This document shows positions 9,426-18,780 of a stretch of DNA of 64,000 bases, in pieces (position 1 is the first letter of the stretch; each line of letters begins with the position of its first letter). Position numbers and translations under genes: made by a program. This DNA comes from Lentisalinibacter salinarum (lineage in GTDB: Bacteria; Pseudomonadota; Gammaproteobacteria; Steroidobacterales; Woeseiaceae): the NCBI RefSeq assembly GCF_040706555.1, contig NZ_JAPDRH010000002.1, forward strand, positions 186,001 through 250,000, read 5' to 3'. The notes below the pieces were generated by a model. That model did no database searches. It was given only the letters and a program-made list of their open reading frames with translations, and was not told the origin of the DNA.

Positions 9426-10694
9426 TTGGGCGGCCACCGACGCGGATCCCCGACCCTGACTTCACCGGAACCCGGAAACCAGAGCGTAACTTCACCCGAT
9501 GCCGTCTCCCCCGAGCGCAGCGGCTTCCGCTGGGTGATGCTGGCCGGCGTGTCGCTGCTGTACGGCTGCTTCGGCCTGCTGATGGCGGCCACAGCGGCGC
9601 TGGTCACGCCCATCCGCGTCGACCTCGGTCTGTCCGGCGCGGCGATGGGCACTATCCTCGGTGCCTGGCAGTTCGTGTATCTCTTCACGGCCATCCCGGC
9701 GGGTTCGCTGCTCGACCGCTTCGGACTCAGGCCCTGCCTGCTGGCCGCCGCCCTGATCCTGGCCGCCTCGGCAGCGCTGCGGGCGCTCGCCGATGACTAC
9801 TGGACCCTGCTGATTGCGATGATGGTCTACGGCGTCGGCGGCCCGCTGATCTCCATCGGGGCCCCGAAACTCGTGCGCCGCTGGTTCGACGACGCTTCCC
9901 GCGGCTTCGCGATGGGCATCTATACCTCCAGCACCGCCATCGGCAGCATCCTCGGCCTCATCCTCAGCAACGCCGTGCTGATGCCCCTGGTGGACTATCG
10001 CTGGCGCACCGTCTTCCTGATCTATGCCGCGGTCCTGCTGGCGGCTGCGCTCATCTGGTTCGCCATCATGACGCGGCCCACCAGCCGTCTCGGCCAGCGC
10101 CGCAGCCCGGGTGAGGCGATGATCGACGTGAGCCTGGTGGCCGAACTCGTTCGTTATCCCTCGGTGCGCAACGTGCTGCTGCTGGCAGCCGGCGTCTTCC
10201 TGTTCGCCCACTCCATGGGGGCCTGGCTGCCGGAGACCGTCCATTCGCTGGGCTACAGCCTGGCCGCCGCCGGCGCCTGGTCGGCCGTGCCGGTGGCCGT
10301 CGGCATCGTCGCCACGCTCGTCATCCCCCGCCTGGCGATAGGCCCGCGCCGGGCCACGCTGTTCGCGCTGCTCTGCGTTGTCGGCGCCATATCCCTGCTC
10401 GGCCTCTACAGCGAGTCCCGGGCGCTGATGACCACCAGCCTGGTGCTGCAGGGCATCTCCCGCAGCTGCATCTTCCCCATCGCCATGCTGCTGCTCATGG
10501 AGAGCCGGCGCATCAACAGCGACAACATGGGCGCGGCCGGCGGCCTGTTCTTCACGGCCGCCCAGGTCGGCGGCGTGCTGGGCCCGGTGCTCTTCGGCGT
10601 GCTGGTGGACGCCACCGGCGACTATCGCTATCCGCTGTGGTCCCTCGCGGCCGTGTGCATCGCGATGGCGGTGTGGGTGCGGCGGCTGCGGTGA
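9426..10694 (+). CDS. Major facilitator superfamily transporter
   Basis: A 422-residue polytopic protein with 12 predicted transmembrane helices. MFS signatures: GSLLDRFGLRPCLL in the loop between helices 2 and 3 (GxxxDRxGxR), and the GGPLISIGAPKLVRRWF region after helix 4. The family resembles CynX/NimT and related anion or cyanate-type permeases, but the substrate is not clear. The longest frame starts with TTG; there is no better start before the first helix (WVMLAGVSLLYGCFGLLM), so the N-terminus is uncertain by up to about 35 residues. Divergent from the CHAD gene with about 100 bases between. Confidence 0.82.
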   Translation: MGGHRRGSPTLTSPEPGNQSVTSPDAVSPERSGFRWVMLAGVSLLYGCFGLLMAATAALVTPIRVDLGLSGAAMGTILGAWQFVYLFTAIPAGSLLDRFGLRPCLLAAALILAASAALRALADDYWTLLIAMMVYGVGGPLISIGAPKLVRRWFDDASRGFAMGIYTSSTAIGSILGLILSNAVLMPLVDYRWRTVFLIYAAVLLAAALIWFAIMTRPTSRLGQRRSPGEAMIDVSLVAELVRYPSVRNVLLLAAGVFLFAHSMGAWLPETVHSLGYSLAAAGAWSAVPVAVGIVATLVIPRLAIGPRRATLFALLCVVGAISLLGLYSESRALMTTSLVLQGISRSCIFPIAMLLLMESRRINSDNMGAAGGLFFTAAQVGGVLGPVLFGVLVDATGDYRYPLWSLAAVCIAMAVWVRRLR

Positions 10695-10754
10695 TGCGGC
10701 GGTGCCATCTGATATATTCCGGACCTCACCTCAGACGGAGCGCCAGGAGGCCAC

Positions 10755-11147
10755 GTGAGCGTTTCGAAGATAATTGAAGCGATTGAGCAGGCGATCCTCA
10801 TCCTGATCGTGATCATGACCGTCGGTGCGGTAATGATCGAACTGGCAACCGTATGGAACAATCGCACCATAGCGATTGCAGACATCCTACTTCTGTTTCT
10901 CTATACCGAGGTCATCTCGATGGTCGGCGTCTTTTACCGGAGCCGACAGATACCGGTGCTATACCCGCTGTTCATCGCTATCACGGCCCTGTCCCGGCTC
11001 ATTGTCCTGCAGAGCAAGGATATGGCGCCCGAAACCATCCTGTTCGAGGCCGGGGCGATCTTCATCCTGGGTCTCGCAGCTCTTGCACTGCAATCGACAG
11101 TCGTGAAGGCGCAATCGATCGGCGACGAACCTCGCGCTCCCGACTGA
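10755..11147 (+). CDS. Phosphate-starvation-inducible PsiE-family membrane protein
   Basis: A 130-residue protein with four hydrophobic segments (residues about 11-33, 41-63, 67-86, 94-112) matching PsiE, an inner-membrane protein of unknown mechanism induced by phosphate starvation in E. coli. Typical motifs are LLLFLYTEVISMVGVFY and RQIPVLYPLFIAITALSRLIVL. It starts with GTG, supported by a CAGGAGG site 5 bases upstream. It is 60 bases downstream of the MFS gene and upstream of a methyltransferase gene in the same direction, from which it is separated by a three-copy 11-base repeat. Confidence 0.87.
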   Translation: MSVSKIIEAIEQAILILIVIMTVGAVMIELATVWNNRTIAIADILLLFLYTEVISMVGVFYRSRQIPVLYPLFIAITALSRLIVLQSKDMAPETILFEAGAIFILGLAALALQSTVVKAQSIGDEPRAPD

Positions 11148-11159
11148 TTGCGGATTCAG

Positions 11160-11191
11160 AGCCGATAGATAGCCGATAGAAAGCCGATAAC
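11160..11191 (+). repeat. Three tandem 11-base repeats (AGCCGATA core)
   Basis: AGCCGATA occurs at 11160, 11171 and 11182, an exact 11-base period (about one helical turn), in the 45-base gap between psiE and the methyltransferase gene and ending 1 base before its TTG start. It overlaps the place where a ribosome binding site should be. Confidence 0.75.
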
Positions 11192-11192
11192 G

Positions 11193-11948
11193 TTGGACGC
11201 CCTCCAGCTCCTGATCGATCTGCACAGGGACAGCCGGCGCCAGGGCCCGGGCGGCGACGCCGAAACCCGTCTTGCCGTCGTCCTTTCCGGCCTGAAGGGA
11301 ACCGCGGACCTGAGGATCGCGGACATCGGATGCGGTACCGGCGCCGCCACGCTCGTGCTGGCCGAAGAACTCGACGCAGACATCACGGCCGTCGATTTGC
11401 TGCCGGAGTTCCTGGCCGGACTCGAGGATGCGGCTGAGCGCGCCGGAGTCGCCGATCGCATCACGACACTTTCCGCCTCCATGGAGTCGCTGCCCTTCGA
11501 TGAAGCCGCGTACGACGCCATCTGGGCCGAGGGCGCCATCTACAACATGGGCTTCACCGCCGGAGTCCAGGCGTGGCGCGCATATCTGAAGCCGAACGGC
11601 ATCCTCGCGGTATCGGAACTGACCTGGCTGACCGGCCGCCGCCCCGAAGAGCTGGAGAGGCACTGGGAGCACGAATACCCCGAGGTGGACACGGCCTCGG
11701 GAAAGATGGCCGTCCTCGAGCGCCTCGGCTTCTCGCCGATCGGGTATTTCCCGCTAGCCGAGCACTGCTGGCTCGACAACTACTATAGGCCGATGCAGAC
11801 GCGCTTCCCGGCCTTTCTGGATCGGCACGATAATTCGGAGGCGGCAAGGGCGGTGGTGGCCGCCGAGGAAACCGAGATCTCGCTGTACGAACGCCACAAG
11901 GCCTTCGTCAGCTATGGTTACTACGTCGCGCGGAAGGTGGATGGGTGA
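11193..11948 (+). CDS. Class I SAM-dependent methyltransferase
   Basis: A 251-residue Rossmann-fold methyltransferase. SAM-binding motif I is IADIGCGTGAATLVLA (about residues 46-61), followed by ITAVDLLPEFL (motif II acidic residue) and MESLPFDEAAYDAIWAEGAIYNMGF (motif III/IV region), with SELTWLTGRRPEE after the core. The fold is of the UbiE/Methyltransf_25 kind acting on small molecules; substrate unknown. It begins with TTG directly after a triple repeat and lacks a good Shine-Dalgarno site, so expression may be low or the start wrong by a few codons. Convergent with putA. Confidence 0.85.
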   Translation: MDALQLLIDLHRDSRRQGPGGDAETRLAVVLSGLKGTADLRIADIGCGTGAATLVLAEELDADITAVDLLPEFLAGLEDAAERAGVADRITTLSASMESLPFDEAAYDAIWAEGAIYNMGFTAGVQAWRAYLKPNGILAVSELTWLTGRRPEELERHWEHEYPEVDTASGKMAVLERLGFSPIGYFPLAEHCWLDNYYRPMQTRFPAFLDRHDNSEAARAVVAAEETEISLYERHKAFVSYGYYVARKVDG

Positions 11949-11984
11949 TTTGCCAGCGCCACCGGCGGGCTGTCGCTCGGCGCC

Positions 11985-14900
11985 TCAGAGCGGTTCCGCC
12001 CGTCCCTCTGCGCCGTGTTCGCCCAGGTTGCCGTAGCGGTGGTAGTTGTCGCTGATGCTCTGCTCGCGCAGGTACCAGATCAGCTCGATGCGGCCTTCGG
12101 CCAGCACCGGCGTGCGCACGATGTAGACGCCGGTCCTGGCGGACGCCCGCAACAGCGCCTCCGGCACCCGATCCGGGCGCGCGTAGCGTAGCCGGCCCAC
12201 GGTGCCGGCGCGCATCATCCGCACCAGGTCCTCGTCGGACTCGCGCACGAACTCGATGCCGCCTGCCCAGGACTCCGTCAGCGTCTCCAGCCGCTCCACC
12301 ACGGTGCTGTCCGTACCCGGCGGCACGCTTACGACGGCTCTCGCCCCGACCACGTGCGCCGCGACCGCACGGGCGTAGATCTCGAATACGCTGTCGTCGG
12401 GATGCACGCGGATGCGCACCACCGGCACCGGCAGGTAACGGCGGATATTGTCCTGCCCGAGCAGCCGGAAGTGGTCGTGCTCGCGGCCGAATTCCTCGCG
12501 GTAATTGCGTTGGTAGCTCGAACAGGCGCGGATGAGCCGGTCGACCTCGTGGTCGGGGAACGACGAGCTGCCGCGTACGTCCGCAAGCGCCTGCTGGAAC
12601 TGCGCCACCGGACCCTCCGTCACGGCCGTCTCTTCGAGGTCCCTGTCCTTGAAATCCATCAGCTGGGCCACGTAGTTCGGTCCGCCCGCCTTTATGCCGG
12701 GGCCGAAGGCCGACTTGCCGAAGCCGCCGAAGGGCTGGCGCAGCACCACCGCGCCGGTGGTCACCCGGTTCACGTACAGATTGCCTGCGGCTATGGCGTC
12801 CTTCCACTCGGCCTGCTCGCGATCGTCCAGGCTCTCGATGCCGGAGGTCAGCCCGTAACCGGTCTGGTTCACGAACTCGATGGCCTGGTCGAGGTCACGG
12901 GCCATCATCACCGCCAGCACCGGCCCGAAGAACTCGGTCATGTGGGTGTAGCTGCCCGGCGTCACGCCGTATTTCACTCCCGGTGACCAGAGCTGCGGGT
13001 TGTCGGGATCCAGGCCGGGTTCCACCGCCCATTCCTCGCCGGGTTCCAGCGTGGTCAGTGCACGGTGCAGGTCCTCGCCCGGCGGTGTCACCAGGGGACC
13101 CACCCTCGTGCGCCGGTCCCACGCGGGCCCCACCGGCAGACTCTCCACCGCATCGCTCAGCATGCGCCGGAATTCCTCGTCGGCGTAGACCTCCTCCTCC
13201 AGCACCAGCAGGCTCGTCGCCGAGCACTTCTGGCCGCTGTGGCTGAACGCCGAGTGCAGGATGTTCGCGACCGCCTGGTCCCGGTCGGCCATGGCGGTAA
13301 CAATCGTCGCGTCCTTGCCGCCGGTCTCGGCCATGAGGTTCATGTCGGGGCGCGCGTCCAGCATGGTGAGCGCCGTGTCCGTGCCGCCGGTCAGGATGAC
13401 GGCATCCACCCGCGCATCGGCGACGAGCTGCGCGCCCACGTCCGAGCCCCGGCAGGGCATGAACTGCAGCGCCTCTTTCGGAACGCCGGCGGCCCAGAAG
13501 GCCTGCGCCAGTTCCCAGGCCACCAGCACGGTGGCCGAGGCCGGCTTCAGGATGACGCAGTTGCCGGCGGCGAGCGCGGAAGCCACGCCGCCGCAGGGGA
13601 TGGCGATGGGGAAATTCCAGGGGGGCACCACGGCCACCACGCCCTTCGGCTGCGCTTCCACCCCCGGCAGGCGATGGAAGTACAGCGCGCTGCGCCGGTA
13701 GAACTCCACGAAGTCGATGGCCTCGCTGACCTCCGGGTCCGACTCGGGGATGGTCTTGCCGCCGTCCGCCATGGCGGCACCGATCAGGCGTGAGCGGGCC
13801 AGCCGCAGATTCTCGGCCACCTCGCCGAGTATCGCGCAGCGCTCCTCCGGCGAGCGTGACCGCCAGCCGGCCGGATCCGCCTCGGCGCAGGCGAGCGCGT
13901 CCTCGAGGTCGGTCGCCGTGGCGTCCGGGTAGCACGCCGCCACCTCGCCGGGGCGGGACGGGTCGCGGCATTCCTTGCGGGCGCGATCGCCGCGCCGCTC
14001 CTCGCCGGCGATCACCAGCGGCAGTTCCATGGACGCATCGCCGCGCACCGCCGACCACTCCTCGATCAGCGTCTTCGCCCACTCTACGTTCTGGGGCAGC
14101 GAGAAGTCGGTGTCGGGCTCGTTGGTGAACGTGGCGAGCTCCGGCGCCGCGGTCACCGGCCCCCGCTCCTCGATGCGGCGGTCCTGGGTGCGGCGCGGCC
14201 CGTCGGACAGGGTGTCGATCAGCAGGAACGAGGCCAGGAACTGCTGCTCCAGCTCCTGCCATTCCTCGCTGCCCACTTCGATGCGGAAGGAATGGGCCAG
14301 GAAGTTGTCCGGGCCGGTGTTCTCGTCGAGCCGGCGCACCAGGTAGCCGATGGCGTGGATGAAGTCCTCGCCCTTCGTGGCCGGCGCGTACAGGAGCAGA
14401 TTCTCGGTGAGCTCGTTCAGGGCCCGGCGCTGGTGATTGGCCATGCCCTCCAGCATCTCGAACTGCACCCGGCTGAGCGCGCCCTCGCGGGCGGCGAGGA
14501 TCAGCGCGTAGGCCACGTCGAACAGGTTGTGGGAGGCGACGCCGAGATGCACGGCCACCAGGCTCTCCGGGACCATGCCCTCGTGCAGCATGCGCTTGAA
14601 GTTGGCATCCACCTCGGCCTTGGTCTTGTACGGCGCCTGGGGCCAGCCGCGGATGGAGGCCTCCACCCGCTCCATCTCGAGGTTCGCGCCCTTCACCAGC
14701 CGGATGGTCACCGGCGCGCCGCCGGCCGCCACCCGTCGCCGCGCCCAGCTGTTGATACGCTTCTGCACGAGGTATGAATCCGGGATGTAGGCCTGCAGCG
14801 CGATGCCGGCACCCGTCTGCTCGAGGCCCGGGCGCTCCAGTGCGCGCATGAACGCCTCCGAGGTGACGCTCATGTCCCGGTACTCTTCCATGTCCAGGTA

Positions 14901-15656
14901 GACGAACTTGGGCACCTCGGTGCCGTCGCTGCGGGTGAAGCGCCGCGCCGCGGCCTCCCGATAGAGTGTCTCCAGCCGATCGCTCAGCACCTCCACGGTG
15001 TTCTCGAAGGCGAGCGAGGAGACCTGGGAATAGATGGTGGAGGCCTTCACCGAGATGCATTCGATCTCGGGCCTGGCCAGCGCCGCCAGATAGCCGGCGA
15101 CCCGTGCCTTCGCCGCCTCCTCGCCGAGCAGCGCCTCGCCGAGGAAATTCACGTTCATGCGCAGGCCGGTCTTCTGCCGGGCCTGGAGATGCTTCGGCAG
15201 CACGTCCTCCTCGGCGGGCAGGATCACATTGGCCGTCTCCTGGCGCATCTTGTCCTGCACCAGCGGCACGGCGACGCCGGGCAGCCAGCCGCCGAAGGAC
15301 TGGAAGCCACGCAGCATCGCGCGGTCGAAGGGCGTGAAGAACCGGGGCACGCCCTGCACGTCAAGTATATGGGTCAATTGATCGACCGCGCGGCGCGCGC
15401 GGTGCGAGCGCATGGACTGGTCGGTCATCTGCATCAGCGTCGCCTTGTCGTGAGGCGAGGCCATCATGCGGGCGAGTTCGTGCTGCTGCTTGCGCTCGGC
15501 CGGGGTCTGCAGCTCCGTCGCGCGGCGCTGGAGCAGACGTGCGAGCGCCACCGCCTGCTGGGCAAGCGCTGGCGCTTCCGCGTTCTCGTCGAACGGCAGA
15601 TCCGCCAGCAGGGTCGAGAGGTCGCTCGTCAGTGGCTGCGCGGATTTGCCGGCCAT
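11985..15656 (-). CDS. putA: Bifunctional proline dehydrogenase / L-glutamate gamma-semialdehyde dehydrogenase
   Basis: A 1223-residue PutA oxidising proline to glutamate in two steps. The N-terminus lacks the ribbon-helix-helix DNA-binding domain of E. coli PutA, so it is probably not a repressor. The FAD proline dehydrogenase barrel spans about residues 60-480 (YLDMEEYRDMSVT, RLVKGANLEMERVEA, AVHLGVASHN, and the C-terminal YLVRRLDENTG). The NAD aldehyde dehydrogenase spans about 540-1010 (PWNFPIAIP, AETGGKDATIV, catalytic Cys in SGQKCSATS). About 200 further residues form the C-terminal domain seen in long PutAs. Electrons enter the quinone pool at the inner membrane. It starts only 20 bases after mtrB, suggesting co-transcription with the mtr locus. 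Confidence 0.96.
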   Translation of the reverse strand: MAGKSAQPLTSDLSTLLADLPFDENAEAPALAQQAVALARLLQRRATELQTPAERKQQHELARMMASPHDKATLMQMTDQSMRSHRARRAVDQLTHILDVQGVPRFFTPFDRAMLRGFQSFGGWLPGVAVPLVQDKMRQETANVILPAEEDVLPKHLQARQKTGLRMNVNFLGEALLGEEAAKARVAGYLAALARPEIECISVKASTIYSQVSSLAFENTVEVLSDRLETLYREAAARRFTRSDGTEVPKFVYLDMEEYRDMSVTSEAFMRALERPGLEQTGAGIALQAYIPDSYLVQKRINSWARRRVAAGGAPVTIRLVKGANLEMERVEASIRGWPQAPYKTKAEVDANFKRMLHEGMVPESLVAVHLGVASHNLFDVAYALILAAREGALSRVQFEMLEGMANHQRRALNELTENLLLYAPATKGEDFIHAIGYLVRRLDENTGPDNFLAHSFRIEVGSEEWQELEQQFLASFLLIDTLSDGPRRTQDRRIEERGPVTAAPELATFTNEPDTDFSLPQNVEWAKTLIEEWSAVRGDASMELPLVIAGEERRGDRARKECRDPSRPGEVAACYPDATATDLEDALACAEADPAGWRSRSPEERCAILGEVAENLRLARSRLIGAAMADGGKTIPESDPEVSEAIDFVEFYRRSALYFHRLPGVEAQPKGVVAVVPPWNFPIAIPCGGVASALAAGNCVILKPASATVLVAWELAQAFWAAGVPKEALQFMPCRGSDVGAQLVADARVDAVILTGGTDTALTMLDARPDMNLMAETGGKDATIVTAMADRDQAVANILHSAFSHSGQKCSATSLLVLEEEVYADEEFRRMLSDAVESLPVGPAWDRRTRVGPLVTPPGEDLHRALTTLEPGEEWAVEPGLDPDNPQLWSPGVKYGVTPGSYTHMTEFFGPVLAVMMARDLDQAIEFVNQTGYGLTSGIESLDDREQAEWKDAIAAGNLYVNRVTTGAVVLRQPFGGFGKSAFGPGIKAGGPNYVAQLMDFKDRDLEETAVTEGPVAQFQQALADVRGSSSFPDHEVDRLIRACSSYQRNYREEFGREHDHFRLLGQDNIRRYLPVPVVRIRVHPDDSVFEIYARAVAAHVVGARAVVSVPPGTDSTVVERLETLTESWAGGIEFVRESDEDLVRMMRAGTVGRLRYARPDRVPEALLRASARTGVYIVRTPVLAEGRIELIWYLREQSISDNYHRYGNLGEHGAEGRAEPL

Positions 15657-15676
15657 GTCACACCCTCGTCGCGCTC

Positions 15677-17785
15677 CTAGTCGCCGCCGATCTCCAGCTC
15701 GCCGATGTGGTAGCGGAAGCCGAGGCCGAACAGGAGGACGTTGTAGTCATACGGGTCGGCGCCGAAGGTCAGCACCGTCGGCAGAGTCGTCGGCTCCAGG
15801 CCGGCGATGGCCCAGTCCTCGGTGGAGAAGTTCTCGTAGCGCACCTCCGCGCTCCACTCCATCCGCTCGGACGAGCGCCAGGCCAGCTCCAGGCGCACGG
15901 AATCCAGCGTGGACTCGAGGTCCGGGAAGAAGCTGTTGTCGACACTGATGATCGTGGTGCCGAGGGCGCGGCTGTAGTCGAACGTCAGTTCGATGTTCTC
16001 GGTCAGCTCCGCGGCCCTGAGGCCGAAACCGAAGGTGGTGAACTCGTCCTGGTGCAGCGCCTGCCAGTCGGGGATACCGAAGGCCTCGCTGCCTACCTGA
16101 TCGGACTCGATCTCCTGATAGCCCGCATGCAGATACAGCGACGCTTTCTCCGTGGCCGACCAGCTCATGTCGCCCGCGATGCGCATGTCGGTGCTCTCGC
16201 GCAGCCCGAGCAGCGACTTCGTGTAGCTGTCCTCGGCATAGAACGCCGTGCCCGCGAACGAGATCGGCTTCTCCGGCACCGTCGCGATGGCGGTCACCTC
16301 GCCGAACTCGCGATAACGATACGCCAGGTGATACTTCCGGAGCAGCGGATTCTGTCCGAAGCCGGCCGCAAGACCGGTATCGTAGCCGTCGGCCTCGCGC
16401 TCGGCGACGCCGCCCTTGGCGCTCAGTTCGAACCAGCCGCTGGGCCGCCAGGCGAGCTTGCCCCAGCCGGTATCCTCGTCCTGGGACTCCACCTCCTGGA
16501 AGGTGCGGTCGATGGTGTAGCGCTCCACGCCCGCGGCCACCGTCAGGCTGTCCAGCAGGTCGTAGTCGCCGCTCAGGGAGAAGCGGGACCGCTCGAAACT
16601 GTAGGGCGTGTTCGTCTCGGCGTCGTTCGTCGGAAACAGATCCGTGATCACCCGGGTCCAGGTGAACTGCGGCGTCTGGTTGTCACGCTCGTCGTAGTGC
16701 CAGGCGAAGCGAACGCTCGCCTTCGGCAGCGGGCGGGAGGTGACCGTGAGGCCCAGCTTGGTCGTGTCCACCTCCGCATCGAGCGAGCGCGTCGGCAGCG
16801 CCGGCGACTGCAGATTGCCATTGATGGTGTAGGGCAACAGGTAGTCGTCCTGCTCGCCCCGTCCCAGCGCGGCGACAAAGCTCGCCGTGGTCGCGTAGTC
16901 CACCCAGGCGTAACTGGCGGACAGGCTCACCTGCTGGAACTTGCTGTCGGCGGGCTCGCCGTTCCTGCCCTGATCCACACCGGTGAAGGGATTATCCCAG
17001 GTGAGGCCGACGCCCTGATTCTGGAAGAACGAGCCGTAGTAGGCCAGCGTCACCTGGCCGGCGCCCAGGCTGTAGCGTGCGCCCAGGTCCACCTCGTCGG
17101 TGGAGTAGTCGAACGGGCGCGGCAGGTACACCGCATTGGTGAACAGCGAACCCGTCGAGATGGCGGTGCCATCCTGCTCCTGCCGCCGGTAGTCGGCGAA
17201 CAGCCGCAGGCGCGGCGACGGCAGGTACTCGCCGCCCACCGTCAGGATTTGGCGGTCGCTCTCGATGTTCTGTCCGCGCAACGCGCCGGGCAGTGCCGTC
17301 ATGCCGTCGGTACTGAACGCGTCCACCCAGCCGGAGGGCAGCGTGAGCAGACTGTCGCCGCTCTGGACGTAGGGCGTCACCGTCGTGTCGAATACCCGCT
17401 CCGGGATCTCCCGGTAGCCGAGGTCGAAACCGAAGGTGCCCTGGCGGCCGCCTTCCAGGCCGAACACCCGCGAGTCGAGGCCCAGATCCTCCGCCATCCA
17501 CTTGAGCTGATAGCCGTCGCCGGCGTAGCGGCCCCGGCCGTCGAGGTTCGGATAGACGCCGGACTCGTCGTAGCCGGTGTAGTTACCGTGGCGGAACGCA
17601 TCGTCGCTCACGTTCGTGGCGCCCACCTCCGTGTCGGCGGTATAGCCTTGCTCGAACGGGCAGCGTTCGCATTTCCACGAACTGGTGTCCGGTGCGGCAA
17701 GCGCCGGTCCGCCGGGGACCGAGAGCGCCAGCAGGGTCGCGAGGGCCGGCGCGAGGGTTTGTATTCTGGAGAGCTTGCTCATCAC
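15677..17785 (-). CDS. mtrB: MtrB/PioB-family decaheme-associated outer membrane beta-barrel
   Basis: A 702-residue outer membrane porin of the MtrB/PioB family, which forms a sheath around a periplasmic decaheme cytochrome so electrons can cross the outer membrane. A signal peptide (cleavage near ALAAP) is followed at once by the CxxC motif CERC (Cys39/Cys42 if the GTG at 17785 is used), as in Shewanella MtrB, and then by many alternating-hydrophobicity strands rich in aromatic residues to the end (LLFGLGFRYHIGELEIGGD). Length equals MtrB (about 697). The start may be the GTG at 17785 or the ATG at 17782. It is 1-4 bases after the mtrA-like gene, as in mtrCAB. PioB/MtoB (iron oxidation) is the alternative within the family. 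Confidence 0.93.
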   Translation of the reverse strand: MMSKLSRIQTLAPALATLLALSVPGGPALAAPDTSSWKCERCPFEQGYTADTEVGATNVSDDAFRHGNYTGYDESGVYPNLDGRGRYAGDGYQLKWMAEDLGLDSRVFGLEGGRQGTFGFDLGYREIPERVFDTTVTPYVQSGDSLLTLPSGWVDAFSTDGMTALPGALRGQNIESDRQILTVGGEYLPSPRLRLFADYRRQEQDGTAISTGSLFTNAVYLPRPFDYSTDEVDLGARYSLGAGQVTLAYYGSFFQNQGVGLTWDNPFTGVDQGRNGEPADSKFQQVSLSASYAWVDYATTASFVAALGRGEQDDYLLPYTINGNLQSPALPTRSLDAEVDTTKLGLTVTSRPLPKASVRFAWHYDERDNQTPQFTWTRVITDLFPTNDAETNTPYSFERSRFSLSGDYDLLDSLTVAAGVERYTIDRTFQEVESQDEDTGWGKLAWRPSGWFELSAKGGVAEREADGYDTGLAAGFGQNPLLRKYHLAYRYREFGEVTAIATVPEKPISFAGTAFYAEDSYTKSLLGLRESTDMRIAGDMSWSATEKASLYLHAGYQEIESDQVGSEAFGIPDWQALHQDEFTTFGFGLRAAELTENIELTFDYSRALGTTIISVDNSFFPDLESTLDSVRLELAWRSSERMEWSAEVRYENFSTEDWAIAGLEPTTLPTVLTFGADPYDYNVLLFGLGFRYHIGELEIGGD

Positions 17786-17786
17786 G

Positions 17787-18728
17787 TCACCGCATCAACT
17801 TGGATCCCGAAGGATGATTGGAACCGTGCACCTGGGTGTGGCAGTTCAGACAGTTCTGGCCCAGCAGCAGGCGTGAAGGTGTGCCGCCCGGCAGACCGTC
17901 CGGCGTGCTCGTGACGCTCGGGTGGCCGGCCTGGGAGTGACAGCTCTGGCAGAGCATCGGCCCGCGCAGGCTGACCATGCCCGGGTGGCTCGAGCCGTGG
18001 GGCTCGTGGCAGTTGGTGCAGTCCTCGGACACCGGGGCATGCTCCCAGATGAACGGGCCGCGGGTCTCCGCATGGCACTGCCAGCAGGTGTCGTTCACCG
18101 TCTGGCGCGCCATCTGCAGCTCCGCGGTGGTGCCGTGCGGGCTGTGGCAGGACGTGCAGTCCATCTTGCCTTCGTCCAGCGGATGGGCGTAGGGCTTCTT
18201 CGCCGCGATCTCCTGGGTGCGGTGGCAGTCGTAGCACACCTGCGCCTGGGAGGAAGTGGCGAGCACCGGGTCGTCCGGCTTGTGCGAGCTGTGACAGTCC
18301 GCGCAGGCGACCTCGTTGGCGTCGTGGGGCGTGCCGTGCCAGGTGACGGGCACCGTGGACTCGTGGCAGCCGAGGCACATGGCGTTCTGCTTCTCCACCG
18401 GCGCGGCCTTCTCGTCGGAGCCGAAGTAGACCACCGGCGGGCGCGGGTCGCCCCGACGCACGCGCCCGGTGTGCTCGCCGCCCGGCCCGTGACAGGCCTC
18501 GCACTGAAGCTGGTTGTGCCCGAACGGGCTGCGCTCGTCGGTGGGCACGCCGTGGGGCGTGCGGAACACCCCCAGGGTCTCCTGGTCGCGGTGACACCTG
18601 AGACAGGTATCGGCGCCGTCGCGGCTGTATTCGGGTTCGGCGCCGGCTTCGTCCTGCGCGGACGATAACGACGGAAACGCCAGTACCGTGCCCAGGACGG
18701 CCAGGCGGATGAGGATGGATGCTTTCAT
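17787..18728 (-). CDS. mtrA: Periplasmic decaheme c-type cytochrome, MtrA/DmsE family
   Basis: A 313-residue secreted cytochrome. A Sec signal (cleavage near SSA-QD, residue 24) precedes exactly ten CxxCH haem motifs with first cysteines at residues 42, 76, 118, 142, 165, 191, 215, 237, 260 and 293. Length and haem number match Shewanella MtrA (about 333 residues, 10 haems). MtrA-type proteins insert as a haem wire into MtrB and pass electrons between periplasmic carriers and the outer-surface cytochrome. Gene order mtrC-like, mtrA, mtrB is that of Shewanella mtrCAB. An 84-base gap with a GC hairpin separates it from the upstream decaheme lipoprotein gene. DmsE (extracellular DMSO reduction) is the alternative within the family, but no dmsAB-type gene is present. 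Confidence 0.95.
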   Translation of the reverse strand: MKASILIRLAVLGTVLAFPSLSSAQDEAGAEPEYSRDGADTCLRCHRDQETLGVFRTPHGVPTDERSPFGHNQLQCEACHGPGGEHTGRVRRGDPRPPVVYFGSDEKAAPVEKQNAMCLGCHESTVPVTWHGTPHDANEVACADCHSSHKPDDPVLATSSQAQVCYDCHRTQEIAAKKPYAHPLDEGKMDCTSCHSPHGTTAELQMARQTVNDTCWQCHAETRGPFIWEHAPVSEDCTNCHEPHGSSHPGMVSLRGPMLCQSCHSQAGHPSVTSTPDGLPGGTPSRLLLGQNCLNCHTQVHGSNHPSGSKLMR

Positions 18729-18780
18729 TGCGTTACGTCTCTGCGGCTGCGGGTTGCGAGGGCAGCGGGCATCGGGAACC

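Noticed and set aside
12895..15060. 721-codon minus-strand open frame overlapping putA in another frame
   Set aside because: Gly/Arg-rich frame shadow of putA.
15539..17914. 791-codon plus-strand open frame opposite mtrB
   Set aside because: Low-complexity Arg/Ala/Val-rich translation without domains; mtrB on the other strand is well supported.
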